Shown here piece after piece: positions 43,065 to 52,064 of a DNA stretch of 63,040 bases. The notes beneath the pieces were generated by a model. It saw only the letters and a program-made list of their open reading frames with translations, had not been told where the DNA came from and searched no databases. This stretch comes from JANNVK01 sp031414415 (lineage in GTDB: Bacteria > Acidobacteriota > Blastocatellia > Pyrinomonadales > Pyrinomonadaceae): assembly GCA_031414415.1 (NCBI GenBank), contig JANNVK010000159.1:1-63040 (forward strand). The letters are read 5' to 3'. Both the position numbers and the translations under genes were made by a program. Within the stretch, counting starts at the first letter, position 1, and the number at the start of each line of letters is the position of its first letter.

Positions 43065-44225
43065 ATGGACAAAAAATCATTTTACACTCTTGCAGTTCAC
43101 GCTGGAGAAGATTTGACGCAACATTTCGGTTCGGTTTCTGTTCCGATTTATAATGCGTCAGTTTTTTCCTTTTCAGATGCTGACGAAGGCTCGGCGATTC
43201 ACAATTACGAAAAACCGGGCTATTTTTATGGAAAACTTGGAAACCCAACTCAAGATTCGTTTGAAAAAGCGATTTGCGAACTGGAAAATGGCGAATCGGC
43301 ACTTGGATTTGCATCAGGAATGGCGGCAGTTTCGGCTTCAATTTTAACGGTCATAAAATCGGGCGATCATATTGTTGCACCAGATTCGATGTATTCAACA
43401 ACAACTTTGTTTTTCGAAGAAATCGCAGAAAAATTTGGTATTGAAATAACTTTTGTTGATGCTACGAATGCTGAAAATTATGCAAATGCTTGCAAAAGCA
43501 ACACTAAACTGTTTTGGATTGAATCGCCTTCAAATCCTTTGTTGAAAATAACTGATCTCAAGTTAGTTGCAGAAATTGCAAAATCTAAAGGAATAATTAC
43601 TATTGCGGACAACACTTTTGCATCGCCTTTTAATCAAAAACCGATTGATTTTGGAGTCGATATTGTAATTCATTCGGCGACTAAGTATCTTGGCGGACAC
43701 AGCGATTTAACAGCTGGTGTAATGGTTGGAAAACGTGAAATTGTTGAGAAAACACGACTTAGAACTACAAAGTTGTATGGTGGAAACATCGCACCGCAAG
43801 TTGCTTGGTTAGTTTTACGCGGGATTAAAACTTTGGCATTAAGGATGGAACGACACAATTCAAACGCATCTGCAATAGCGAATATGTTAGCTAAACATCA
43901 CAAAGTAATAGCTACTTATTATCCAGAATTTGACGAAGTTGCACGTAAACAGATGAATGGGTTCAGCGGAATGATAGCGTTTGATGTTGGAAGTGTCGAA
44001 AACGGAAAAACTTTGGTCAATAATTTAAAAATTTGCACGCTGGCAACTTCACTTGGAGGTGTTGAGACAATTATTCAGCATTCTGCCTCAATGACACACG
44101 CTGCGTTATCACGCGAGCAAAGATTAAAAGCTGGCGTAACTGATGGTTTGATTAGACTTTCGGTTGGAATTGAAGACGTAAATGATTTAATTGAGGATTT
44201 ACAAAAAGCGTTAGAAAGTATTTAA
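43065..44225 (+). CDS. PLP-dependent Cys/Met metabolism enzyme (gamma-lyase/synthase type)
   Basis: A 386-residue trans-sulfuration family enzyme (methionine gamma-lyase, cystathionine gamma-synthase or beta/gamma-lyase). It has SGMAAVSASI, the cofactor Asp in IADNTFASPFNQKP, and the PLP lysine in HSATKYLGGHSD. The N-terminal YFYGKLGNPTQDSFE segment is present. The exact reaction cannot be fixed from sequence. Lying 2 bp after arsI, it could supply thiol or relieve arsenic stress, which is inference. Confidence 0.88.
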   Translation: MDKKSFYTLAVHAGEDLTQHFGSVSVPIYNASVFSFSDADEGSAIHNYEKPGYFYGKLGNPTQDSFEKAICELENGESALGFASGMAAVSASILTVIKSGDHIVAPDSMYSTTTLFFEEIAEKFGIEITFVDATNAENYANACKSNTKLFWIESPSNPLLKITDLKLVAEIAKSKGIITIADNTFASPFNQKPIDFGVDIVIHSATKYLGGHSDLTAGVMVGKREIVEKTRLRTTKLYGGNIAPQVAWLVLRGIKTLALRMERHNSNASAIANMLAKHHKVIATYYPEFDEVARKQMNGFSGMIAFDVGSVENGKTLVNNLKICTLATSLGGVETIIQHSASMTHAALSREQRLKAGVTDGLIRLSVGIEDVNDLIEDLQKALESI

Positions 44226-44265
44226 AACAGGAATATTTTTTCATTACTGTTGCATAAATTAAAGA

Positions 44266-44931
44266 ATGAACTTACTAAGAAAATTTGTCGCTGAATTTAT
44301 CGGAACTGCCTTTCTTTTGGCGATAGTTGTCGGCTCAGGAATTATGGGCGTTAATTTATCGAAAGGAAACGATGCTATCGCACTTTTAGGAAATACTTTA
44401 GCGACCGCTGCTGGGCTAGTTTTTTTAATTTTGTCTTTTGGAGCTATTTCAGGTGCTCATTTTAATCCGGTTGTTACAATCTTAGAGAAACTTCCGATCA
44501 AGGAAACCGTTACATATCTGCTTGCACAAATTTGTGGTGCGATATTTGGTGTCGGTATAGCTAACGTTATGTTTGAACTTCCAATATTGTTTGCTTCAAC
44601 AAAAATAAGAACCGGTTACGCACAATATTTTAGCGAATTTATAGCAACATTTGGCTTGATAATGGTAATTAAACTGGGTTCTAGGTTTCACGGTAAACTT
44701 GTACCGTTTATGGTTGCGGCTTATATAACCGCGGCTTATTGGTTTACATCTTCAACATCATTTGCGAATCCGGCTGTAACAATCGCACGTTCGTTGAGCG
44801 ATACTTTCGCTGGAATTCGCCCAACGGACATTGTTCCTTTTATAATTGCTCAAATGCTTGGGGCAATAACGGCATCGATTATTTTTGGTTGGCTAATTAA
44901 AACTGATGTAGTTGCAGAAGAAATATTATGA
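44266..44931 (+). CDS. Aquaporin (AqpS-like), ars-linked
   Basis: A 221-residue MIP channel with six transmembrane helices. The first pore loop has NPV (67-69) instead of NPA; the second has NPA (168-170). It is small for a glycerol facilitator. Adjacent to and overlapping arsC by 4 nt, it fits the AqpS role: passive efflux of arsenite made by ArsC, in place of an ArsB/Acr3 pump. Confidence 0.85.
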   Translation: MNLLRKFVAEFIGTAFLLAIVVGSGIMGVNLSKGNDAIALLGNTLATAAGLVFLILSFGAISGAHFNPVVTILEKLPIKETVTYLLAQICGAIFGVGIANVMFELPILFASTKIRTGYAQYFSEFIATFGLIMVIKLGSRFHGKLVPFMVAAYITAAYWFTSSTSFANPAVTIARSLSDTFAGIRPTDIVPFIIAQMLGAITASIIFGWLIKTDVVAEEIL

Positions 44932-45338
44932 AAAAAGTATTAATTTTATGCACTGGAAACTCGGCTCGAAGCCAAATGGCAGAAGGATTACTTAAACATA
45001 TTAGCTTTAACGAATATGAAGTTTTTAGTGCTGGCACAAAGCCTTCAGTAGTTCGTCCAGAAGCAATTAAAGTGTTAGCTGAAATTGGCATTGATATTTC
45101 AAAAAACCGCTCAAAATCTGTTGATGAATTTATTGGACAAGATGTTGAATATGTTTTAACAGTTTGTGACAATGCACAAGAAAATTGCCCGTATTTCCCT
45201 GCGAAAACCAAATTAATCCATCATTCTTTTGATGATCCACCGGCAGCAGATGAATTAGATGAAGAAGAAAGACTTAAAATTTTTCGACGAGTTCGTGATG
45301 AAATTAAAGATTATTTTGAAAATGAGTTCTTGAAATAA
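44928..45338 (+). CDS. arsC: Arsenate reductase, thioredoxin-coupled type
   Basis: A 136-residue low-molecular-weight phosphatase-like enzyme reducing As(V) to As(III). The P-loop Cys8-x5-Arg14 (CTGNSAR) is followed by the redox pair Cys80 and Cys87, as in the Bacillus/Staphylococcus type. Last gene of the cassette; its ATG overlaps the aquaporin stop. The arsenite produced would leave through the channel. Confidence 0.92.
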   Translation: MKKVLILCTGNSARSQMAEGLLKHISFNEYEVFSAGTKPSVVRPEAIKVLAEIGIDISKNRSKSVDEFIGQDVEYVLTVCDNAQENCPYFPAKTKLIHHSFDDPPAADELDEEERLKIFRRVRDEIKDYFENEFLK

Positions 45339-45340
45339 AA

Positions 45341-45371
45341 AAGACGTGAGTTTTCACACACGCCTTTTTCG
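45341..45371. terminator. Imperfect bidirectional terminator after arsC
   Basis: A stem with two mismatches (45343-45351 with 45356-45364) lies between an A-run and a T-run. It separates the convergent arsC and Spy-like genes. Confidence 0.5.
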
Positions 45372-45390
45372 AAATAAAACAAAAATTAGT

Positions 45391-45894
45391 TTAATTTTCT
45401 GAGATTTTAGGAGTTTTGTTTGTTCTTTTTTCTCTTTTCTCAGTCTTTATTTGCTCAAGTTGTGCTTTTTGCTCAACTGTCAAAATATTTTGAATTTCAT
45501 CACGAAATAGTTTTGAAGATTCCATCAATTGACTACGCATTTCTTTCATCCGAGTTTGTTCTTCAGCAGTAATAATACCTTCACGCTTTTTGCTCATCAA
45601 TGTTTTCATTTCTTCACGATTTGGTGCAGATTTCGTCTTGAAGTTTTCTTTTATTGATTTCACGCGGGCTTTTTGGTCTTCAGATAAATTTAATTTCCGT
45701 AATTGTTTGAGTCCGTTTTGTTGACGATCGCGATGCTTGTCGAGTTTGTTATTTCGCTTAAATCCGTGTTTGGCTTCTTTTGTTACTTGTTTAATAGAAT
45801 TTTCTGGTTCAGTTGGCGAAACAACTTGCGAATACGAAAGCGAACTAAGTGTAAGTATTGCAGCAGTTGAAAGTACAAGTGATTTTATTTTCAT
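45391..45894 (-). CDS. Spy/CpxP-like periplasmic protein
   Basis: A 167-residue protein with a signal peptide ending SYSQ and a helical, very basic body. Two LTxxQ-like motifs are present (LSEDQKARVKSIK and LTVEQKAQLEQIK), the hallmark of Spy/CpxP chaperones or metal-stress proteins. The C-terminus is Lys/Arg-rich. It lies convergent to arsC, so a link with metal stress is possible, but this is inference. Confidence 0.75.
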   Translation of the reverse strand: MKIKSLVLSTAAILTLSSLSYSQVVSPTEPENSIKQVTKEAKHGFKRNNKLDKHRDRQQNGLKQLRKLNLSEDQKARVKSIKENFKTKSAPNREEMKTLMSKKREGIITAEEQTRMKEMRSQLMESSKLFRDEIQNILTVEQKAQLEQIKTEKREKRTNKTPKISEN

Positions 45895-45979
45895 AGTTTT
45901 TCCTTAAAATATAAATTAGCTTTTGTTTTTTACAAATACTAAGACGCAAGTAAAACTCGTGTAGTCTGAAAACTTAAAT

Positions 45980-47107
45980 TTAATTGTTTCCGTAAATTTT
46001 GCTGACAAATTTTCCACTCAGAAACTCTTTTGGAGAAATATCGCTTTGCAACACAACGCCCTTGTATTTATTGGTTAAAAGCATAATAGCTGATTCAATT
46101 AAGGGAACCGCAGTTGTTGTCTGAATTGCACGAAGATTGTGTCCGTTTACTTCGATTGGCTCAATATAAAAGGCTTTCTCAATCATTCGACGAGTGTTTT
46201 TATCATCAAATCCTTCAACCGAAGCGTGAACCAAAACAAAATCGTCTTCAACTGCCGGAATTTCCTGAAGAAATCTTTTCAACACCAAATCAGCATCTTT
46301 TTTACAATCTACAATTACATTATCTGCATATTTGTAGTGTCCTTGATGTCGTAAAGTCTTGTAATCAAGCGACTTAGTTTTTGATTTGAAGAAATCAGGC
46401 AAATCAGCCGCTCCGCCCGAAGTTAAATCTGCTTCATACATTCTGCCACCAATAATAATTGTTTCGCGATCAGAAAGTGCGGGCAATTCTGTGATTTCGC
46501 CGCTGCGGATAACACGCGAATTTTTTACATATTCAGTTGCTACGCCGATTGGCGACCACGTAAAACCATAAAAGTGCGGGCTATGAGCGTGTGCCGTTAA
46601 AGCACCAACTTTCATCGCAATTCTTTCTACTTTTTCGACGTTAAATGATGTGGAGAATGTCTGATAAAGGGACATTGCGAGAACGTTGATAAATCCTGGT
46701 GCGAGTCCGGTTTGCAAAATAAAACCAGTTTCCGCACCTTTGGCAATATCAATAATCGCGTCAGTTTCTGCAACATATTCTGTTAAATTGGCATAGTGCA
46801 ATTTAAAATCTTTAGCAAACTGAGCCATTCGCGGTGCTTGCGAACCAGGCGAACAATCGAGCAAGCAATCACTTAGTTCGAAAGCGTTTTTCATTGCTTC
46901 GTTGATGCCAGTTTTCGACATTAAAACAGTCTCAACGTTTGATTTTTTCACAGAACCTTGGAGAATAAAATCTTTCGCTTTTTGCAAATTAATTTCATTA
47001 ACATCGCCAAGAAATATTGCTACTTCAAACTCAGACCACTCTCGAAATAATAATGCCGCTGCTTCGCCGATACCGCCTGAACCGGAGATAAAAATAGTTT
47101 TTTTCAT
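45980..47107 (-). CDS. Saccharopine dehydrogenase-like protein
   Basis: A 375-residue NAD(P)-binding oxidoreductase of the saccharopine dehydrogenase/Lys9-like family. The Rossmann motif GSGGIGEAAALLF lies at the start, followed by VAIFLGDVNEINLQKA. A mid-domain GLAPGFINVLAM segment is typical. The substrate is uncertain (lysine degradation or a related amino-acid step). It is monocistronic, followed on the minus strand by an 84-bp gap. Confidence 0.8.
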   Translation of the reverse strand: MKKTIFISGSGGIGEAAALLFREWSEFEVAIFLGDVNEINLQKAKDFILQGSVKKSNVETVLMSKTGINEAMKNAFELSDCLLDCSPGSQAPRMAQFAKDFKLHYANLTEYVAETDAIIDIAKGAETGFILQTGLAPGFINVLAMSLYQTFSTSFNVEKVERIAMKVGALTAHAHSPHFYGFTWSPIGVATEYVKNSRVIRSGEITELPALSDRETIIIGGRMYEADLTSGGAADLPDFFKSKTKSLDYKTLRHQGHYKYADNVIVDCKKDADLVLKRFLQEIPAVEDDFVLVHASVEGFDDKNTRRMIEKAFYIEPIEVNGHNLRAIQTTTAVPLIESAIMLLTNKYKGVVLQSDISPKEFLSGKFVSKIYGNN

Positions 47108-47201
47108 AAATAAATGTTTGTAATTAAGGAACTCAACAAAGTTTTGATTTTACAAGTAATTTAAATAGTTTGCGAGGTTGAAAAGTCGTTTTTATTGAAC
47201 A

Positions 47202-47238
47202 AAAAAGTGCCTCAATAATTTCATAAGAGGCACTTTTT
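47202..47238 (-). terminator. Terminator of the RRM gene
   Basis: Perfect 12-bp arms (47202-47213, 47227-47238) with a 13-nt loop and A/T runs in the stem ends. It lies 21 bp past the stop of the RRM gene and can work in both directions. Confidence 0.85.
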
Positions 47239-47259
47239 ATTTTTTTAATTTAATTATTT

Positions 47260-47580
47260 TTAATAACGTGATTCTCGATAGCCACCGCCACCGCCGCCGC
47301 GGTTTCCGCCGCGACCATCGCCACCACCTTCTTCGCGTGGACGAGCCTCATTGACGACTAAATTGCGTCCATCAAGTTCGGTGCCGTTGTATTTTTCGAT
47401 AGCACTTGTGGCATCGTCTGCTGTTGACATTTCAACAAACCCGAAACCGCGTGATCTACCAGTTTCGCGATCTTCTACTATTTTGACAGATTCAACAGGT
47501 CCGATTTGTGCGAAATGATCTTGTAAATCGTCGTTCGATATTCGAAACGACAAATTCCCGACATAAAGTTTTGTACTCAT
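47260..47580 (-). CDS. RRM-domain RNA-binding protein
   Basis: A 106-residue protein with one RRM: RNP2 LYVGNL (5-10) and RNP1 RGFGFVEM (44-51). A Gly/Arg-rich tail (about 82-106) with RGGNRGGGGGGY follows. It resembles the cold-induced Rbp proteins of cyanobacteria and others. The gene has a long, gene-free upstream region (see next entry), which would suit a regulated leader. Confidence 0.93.
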   Translation of the reverse strand: MSTKLYVGNLSFRISNDDLQDHFAQIGPVESVKIVEDRETGRSRGFGFVEMSTADDATSAIEKYNGTELDGRNLVVNEARPREEGGGDGRGGNRGGGGGGYRESRY

Positions 47581-47984
47581 TTTATTCTCTAAATTATTGA
47601 TTTGAAAGAAGTAAGACAGGCGAAATAAGGCAGATTATACCAAGAAAAGCGACACACCCGACAGAGTTGATAATGAACTATAAGTATCATCGAACTAACT
47701 TCTAAAAGCCTAACTAAATCTCTCAAACTACATAAAAAAGCGTCACTTTTAGTTTTTTATATGGTCGCATCATCACAGATTGCCGAGAGCAAACGTGTGT
47801 ATATTGCCTTATTCAATTACATTTAGCAAGGATTTAGCTAAATAAATTAGATTTAGTTGTGAATTTTAAAAATGTATAAAGAAATTAAATAAGAATTTCC
47901 CGCTAATTGACCAAAAATGCTTAGTTGGTTATCCTAAACGTAGTTAAAATAACGCTCTTAGAGCAACTAATACTTGGAGAATTT
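47581..47984. other. Gene-free region upstream of the RRM gene and ald
   Basis: About 400 bp between divergent genes with no recognisable gene, RNA or repeat. It should hold the promoters of both; I see no near-consensus -35/-10 pair. A long untranslated leader of the RRM gene, as in cold-shock genes, is possible. Confidence 0.4.
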
Positions 47985-49091
47985 ATGAAAATCGGATTAC
48001 CAAAAGAGATCAAAGATAATGAATATCGTGTTGGGTTGACACCAGCCGGAGTAAACGCCTTAGTTAATGCAAAGCACACTGTTTTTGTGCAAAAAACTGC
48101 TGGTGATGGTTCAGGATTTAGTGACGAACAGTATGTCAAAGCTGGGGCAACAATGCTCGAAACTGCTGATGAAATATGGGCTGAAGGCGATATGATTGTC
48201 AAAGTAAAAGAGCCTGTCGCACCTGAATATCCACGAATGCGAGAGAATCAACTGCTATTTACTTATTTGCATCTCGCACCTGAATTTGAATTAACAAAGC
48301 AAATGCTCGAACGAAAAGTTACAGGCGTTGCTTATGAAACGATCACGGATAAACAAGGGCGTTTGCCGCTTTTAACGCCAATGTCTGAGGTTGCAGGTCG
48401 AATGTCGATTCAAGTTGGGGCAACATATTTAGAGAAAATGAATGGCGGAAAAGGAATCTTGCTTGGCGGAGTTCCTGGTGTTCCGGCTGGAAATGTCGTA
48501 ATTATCGGCGGTGGAGTTGTCGGAACCGAAGCGGCAAAAATGGCGATTGGGCTAGGTGCAAAAGTCACGATTATTGATATTAACTTAGACAGATTACGCC
48601 AACTTGATGATATATTTCTCTCAAAAGTTCAAACACTTGCCTCGTCTCGTTATCAAATTCACGAAGCAATTTCTCATGCAGATTTAGTTATTGGCGGAGT
48701 TTTGGTTGTTGGTGCTGCTGCTCCTAAACTTGTTACTCGAGATATGTTGAAAGATATTCCAAAAGGTTCGGTTTTAGTTGACGTGGCTGTTGACCAAGGT
48801 GGTTGTTTTGAAACAACGCATGCGACAACTCATTCAAATCCAACATATTACGAAGAAAATGTGTTGCATTATTGCGTTGCAAATATGCCAGGTGCTGTGC
48901 CGAGAACTTCGACTTTTGCCCTGACAAATGCAACTTTGCCTTATGCCTTATCTTTGGCAAATAAAGGTTTTGAGAAGGCTGTTAGTGATGATGCAGGCTT
49001 GCGAGAAGGTGTAAATACTTACGCCGGAAAATTAACTTATGAAGCAGTTGCAACCTCACAAGGTTTAACTTACACACCATTTGAAGTGTAA
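47985..49091 (+). CDS. ald: Alanine dehydrogenase
   Basis: The 368-residue product starts at the ATG at 47985 after GGAGA; an upstream in-frame start at 47925 is rejected since MKIGLPKEIKDNEYRVG is the family's N-terminus. It interconverts alanine and pyruvate with NAD. Substrate residues lie in the KVKEPV block. The Rossmann motif GGGVVGTEAAKMA is near 175. DVAVDQGGCFETTHATTH and NMPGAVPRTST complete it. It is monocistronic with its own terminator. Confidence 0.95.
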   Translation: MKIGLPKEIKDNEYRVGLTPAGVNALVNAKHTVFVQKTAGDGSGFSDEQYVKAGATMLETADEIWAEGDMIVKVKEPVAPEYPRMRENQLLFTYLHLAPEFELTKQMLERKVTGVAYETITDKQGRLPLLTPMSEVAGRMSIQVGATYLEKMNGGKGILLGGVPGVPAGNVVIIGGGVVGTEAAKMAIGLGAKVTIIDINLDRLRQLDDIFLSKVQTLASSRYQIHEAISHADLVIGGVLVVGAAAPKLVTRDMLKDIPKGSVLVDVAVDQGGCFETTHATTHSNPTYYEENVLHYCVANMPGAVPRTSTFALTNATLPYALSLANKGFEKAVSDDAGLREGVNTYAGKLTYEAVATSQGLTYTPFEV

Positions 49092-49115
49092 ATGCGTATT
49101 GTTTTTTAATAGACG

Positions 49116-49143
49116 AAGGCAGTTTTTGCGGCTGCCTTTTTTT
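49116..49143 (+). terminator. Terminator of ald
   Basis: Arms AAGGCAG (49116-49122) and CTGCCTT (49132-49138) with a 9-nt loop are followed by a T-run. It lies 24 bp after the stop. Confidence 0.8.
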
Positions 49144-49151
49144 ATTGAGTT

Positions 49152-49580
49152 TTATGCAATTTTAAGTTCTTTTGGCGAAAGTAAATCAGATAAAACTGAG
49201 ATCAGCCTATCTTTTAAATCAACGTTTTTTAGCAAATAAGCATTTGCAATGTTTTTTTCGTTAGAATTTTCGGTTGTATCAACTCCGCTCATTATGACAA
49301 ATGGCAAACTGCTTTTTTGCGGATTGCTTTTGAGCATTCGGCAAAGATCAATTCCGCCCATATTTGGCATTAATGCATCAGCAACAACAGCGTCAAATGT
49401 TTGGTCAAATGCAATTTTCATTGCAGCCAATCCATCTTCAGCCGAAATCACATCGAAATTTGCTTTTTTTAAAACAATTTCTATATACCGTCGAATTGCG
49501 TTATCATCATCTACAAGCAATATTTTTTTTTTGCTTAAAGAATTTAGTTTTGGGGAAGAGGGGAACGTTTTTCTGTTCAT
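49152..49580 (-). CDS. Single-domain response regulator
   Basis: A 142-residue CheY-like receiver. The acidic pocket is Asp24-26 (LLVDDDN), the phospho-acceptor Asp68 lies in VVADALMP, the switch Ser is in VIMSGVD and the Lys in YLLKN. No output domain is present. No histidine kinase is nearby, so it is an orphan receiver. It is convergent with ald. Confidence 0.9.
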   Translation of the reverse strand: MNRKTFPSSPKLNSLSKKKILLVDDDNAIRRYIEIVLKKANFDVISAEDGLAAMKIAFDQTFDAVVADALMPNMGGIDLCRMLKSNPQKSSLPFVIMSGVDTTENSNEKNIANAYLLKNVDLKDRLISVLSDLLSPKELKIA

Positions 49581-49688
49581 TTCTTTTTTACCTCTATAAA
49601 GATCAATTGGGGGGTTAGTTAATAAATGTTAAAGTTCTTTTAACACAACTTAAATAAAGACTTAATTGGCTTTTAGTTCCATAAAATC

Positions 49689-51035
49689 ATGTATGAATTT
49701 GCGGTTACACCGGCAATAACACAATTAAGAAGACCTGGCGTTTCGATTAGCGAAGTTTCAGCGGAAAGTTTAGCTGATGAACTCGGCTTGGAAATTAATG
49801 ACCGTATTATTCGCGTCAACGGTAGATTTGTGCGAGATTATCTTGATTTTCGCTTTCAAACCGCTGGCGAAACTGACCTCACAATGCACGTTAAAAAGCA
49901 AAATGGTGAGACTTGGGAACTAGAAATTGAACGCGAGGAAGGCGAAGATTTTGGCTTAATGTTTGAACAAATTGTGCCGCGTCAATGTGCGAATGAATGT
50001 CTTTTTTGTTTTTGCAAAGGAAATCCGGAAGATGCTCGTCCATCACTTTTTATTCGCGATGAAGATGTTCGGCTTTCGTTTCTTTACGGAAATTACACAA
50101 CGCTAAGTTCTGTCACGGAAGACGAAATGAAGCGAATAATCGAACAGAGATTGTCGCCGCAATATGTTTCTGTTCATGCAACTGATTTAAAAACAAGAGC
50201 TTATCTGCTTGGTGTTGACGAAAAACGAGCTGATATTTCTGATAAATTAAAACGTTTGATGGATAACGATATTGAGATTCACGCTCAAGTTGTGTTGTGT
50301 CCGACGATTAATGACGGCGAAATTTTAGAGAAAACAATTAGAGATCTTGCGGCAAGTTATCCGAAAGTAATTAGCACCGCAATTGTTCCGCTTGGACTTA
50401 CCCGATACAACAAAGACGACCGTCTTGCACGCGTTACGCCTGAATTTTGCCGTAAAATTGTCGCTCAAGTTGAACCGATTCAAAAAGAATTTCGCAAAAA
50501 ATTGGGCGTAACATTTGCGTTTCTTGGTGATGAAATTTATCTCAAAGCTGGTTTGCCGATTCCTTCTCGAAAGCATTACGGAAATTACCCGCAGATTGAA
50601 GATGGCGTTGGAATGGTGCGAAGTTTTCGTGCTTCTTTTGATAATTTATGGCGAAAGTTAAACAAACAATCGCTTAGTTCGCAACAATTTAGCAAGCTGA
50701 ATGGAACAATACTAACCGGTGAAATATTTGCACCGATAATGAACGAAACAATTCAGAGATTGAATCAATCGCAAAAAACAAATCTTCACGTTTTAGGAGT
50801 TCCGAACACATATTTTGGTGGCGATGTTGGCGTTGCCGGATTGCTTTCTGGGCAAGATTTTATCGCGGTCAAAGATCAAATCAAAGGCGATTTTGCCATA
50901 ATTCCTTCGCACACAATAAAATCGGACGAACCTATTTTTCTTGATGGCTTAAAAGTTGATGAAATTGAGTCACAATATCGCCAAAAAGTTTATAACCTCG
51001 ACACAAAAGGTTTAATCAAAATGATTCTTGGGTAA
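49689..51035 (+). CDS. DUF512 radical-SAM-like protein with PDZ domain
   Basis: A 448-residue protein. An N-terminal PDZ-like domain (about 15-80) is followed by a radical-SAM-type cluster site Cys100-x3-Cys104-x2-Cys107 (CANECLFC). The DUF512 region reaches the C-terminus (YFGGDVGVAGLLSGQD). The function is unknown in bacteria. It lies next to mqnD, but no role follows from this. It is probably an iron-sulfur enzyme of the cytosol. Confidence 0.85.
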   Translation: MYEFAVTPAITQLRRPGVSISEVSAESLADELGLEINDRIIRVNGRFVRDYLDFRFQTAGETDLTMHVKKQNGETWELEIEREEGEDFGLMFEQIVPRQCANECLFCFCKGNPEDARPSLFIRDEDVRLSFLYGNYTTLSSVTEDEMKRIIEQRLSPQYVSVHATDLKTRAYLLGVDEKRADISDKLKRLMDNDIEIHAQVVLCPTINDGEILEKTIRDLAASYPKVISTAIVPLGLTRYNKDDRLARVTPEFCRKIVAQVEPIQKEFRKKLGVTFAFLGDEIYLKAGLPIPSRKHYGNYPQIEDGVGMVRSFRASFDNLWRKLNKQSLSSQQFSKLNGTILTGEIFAPIMNETIQRLNQSQKTNLHVLGVPNTYFGGDVGVAGLLSGQDFIAVKDQIKGDFAIIPSHTIKSDEPIFLDGLKVDEIESQYRQKVYNLDTKGLIKMILG

Positions 51036-51124
51036 ATTATAAAACCGCCTTTTACACATTCATTTGAAAACGTTAATATCGAATGTTTGGTAGTTAGTTT
51101 ATTTATTAGAGTATTAAATTTAGT

Positions 51125-51961
51125 ATGGATTTTAAGACAATTACAGTTGCACATTCACCTGATTCTGACGACGCTTTTATGTTCTATGGTTTGGCTACAA
51201 ACAAATTAGACACAGGCAATTTAAAGTTTGAACACACTTTAAAAGACATTCAAACGCTAAACGAAGACGCGTTGAAAGGCGTTTTTGATGTCACAGCAGT
51301 AAGTTTTCACGCTTATTGTTTTCTTGCTGATAAGTATATTTTGTTGCCACACGGTGCATCAATTGGTGACAATTACGGTCCGATTGTTGTTGCAAAAGAG
51401 CATCATAAAATTGAGGATATTGGAAAACTAAAAATTGCTGTTCCAGGTTTATTGACTAGTGCGTTTCTCGCGTTACGCCTTTATAATCAAGACTTTGAAT
51501 ATGAAGTTTATCCTTTTGATGAAATAATTGACGCGGTTCAGAAAGGTAAAGTTGATGCTGGACTTTTGATTCACGAAGGTCAACTTTACTATAAAGAAAT
51601 TGGTCTTAACAAAATGATTGATTTGGGCGAATGGTGGTTTGAAAAAACAACTTTGCCACTGCCGATGGGCGGAAATGTTATCAGAAGAGAACTCGGTGTT
51701 GATTTGATGAGAGAAGTTTCGAAATGTTTGAAAGACAGCATTCAATTTTCGCTAGATAATCGTGAAGATGCACTTCAATATGCGATGCAATTTGCACGTG
51801 ATATGGATCCGCACACCGCTGATCGTTTCGTTGCAATGTGGGTTAATAATTTGACGCTTGATTATGGCGAACGCGGTCGCGAAGGTGTTCGGCTTTTGCT
51901 CAAAGAAGGTTACGAAAAAGGAATTATTCCGCATTTAGTTGATGTCGAATTCGTTGATTAG
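51125..51961 (+). CDS. mqnD: Menaquinone biosynthesis protein of the MqnA/MqnD family, probably MqnD
   Basis: A 278-residue protein with the family's opening HSPDSDDAFMFYGLA and the segment DVTAVSFHAYCFLADKYILLPHGASIGDNYGP, typical of MqnD. MqnD makes 1,4-dihydroxy-6-naphthoate from the cyclic futalosine product in the alternative menaquinone pathway. The fold is that of periplasmic binding proteins but without a signal peptide. The other mqn genes are not in view. A strong terminator follows. Confidence 0.88.
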   Translation: MDFKTITVAHSPDSDDAFMFYGLATNKLDTGNLKFEHTLKDIQTLNEDALKGVFDVTAVSFHAYCFLADKYILLPHGASIGDNYGPIVVAKEHHKIEDIGKLKIAVPGLLTSAFLALRLYNQDFEYEVYPFDEIIDAVQKGKVDAGLLIHEGQLYYKEIGLNKMIDLGEWWFEKTTLPLPMGGNVIRRELGVDLMREVSKCLKDSIQFSLDNREDALQYAMQFARDMDPHTADRFVAMWVNNLTLDYGERGREGVRLLLKEGYEKGIIPHLVDVEFVD

Positions 51962-51981
51962 TTTATTTTAAAAATGTTTAT

Positions 51982-52016
51982 AAAGACGTAAGGATTTGCT
52001 CTTTGCGTCTTTTTTT
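51982..52016 (+). terminator. Terminator of mqnD
   Basis: A stem of about 9 bp (AAGACGTAA with TTTGCGTCTT, one G-T pair) and a following run of T residues, 21 bp after the stop. Confidence 0.8.
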
Positions 52017-52064
52017 GTTCTATAATGTTGCAAACTTTGTTGGATTTTTATGCATCTTAAAAAT

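Noticed and set aside
47581..47984. Small RNA or tRNA in the gene-free region
   Set aside because: No cloverleaf, GC-rich stem set or terminator of the needed kind could be found by eye.
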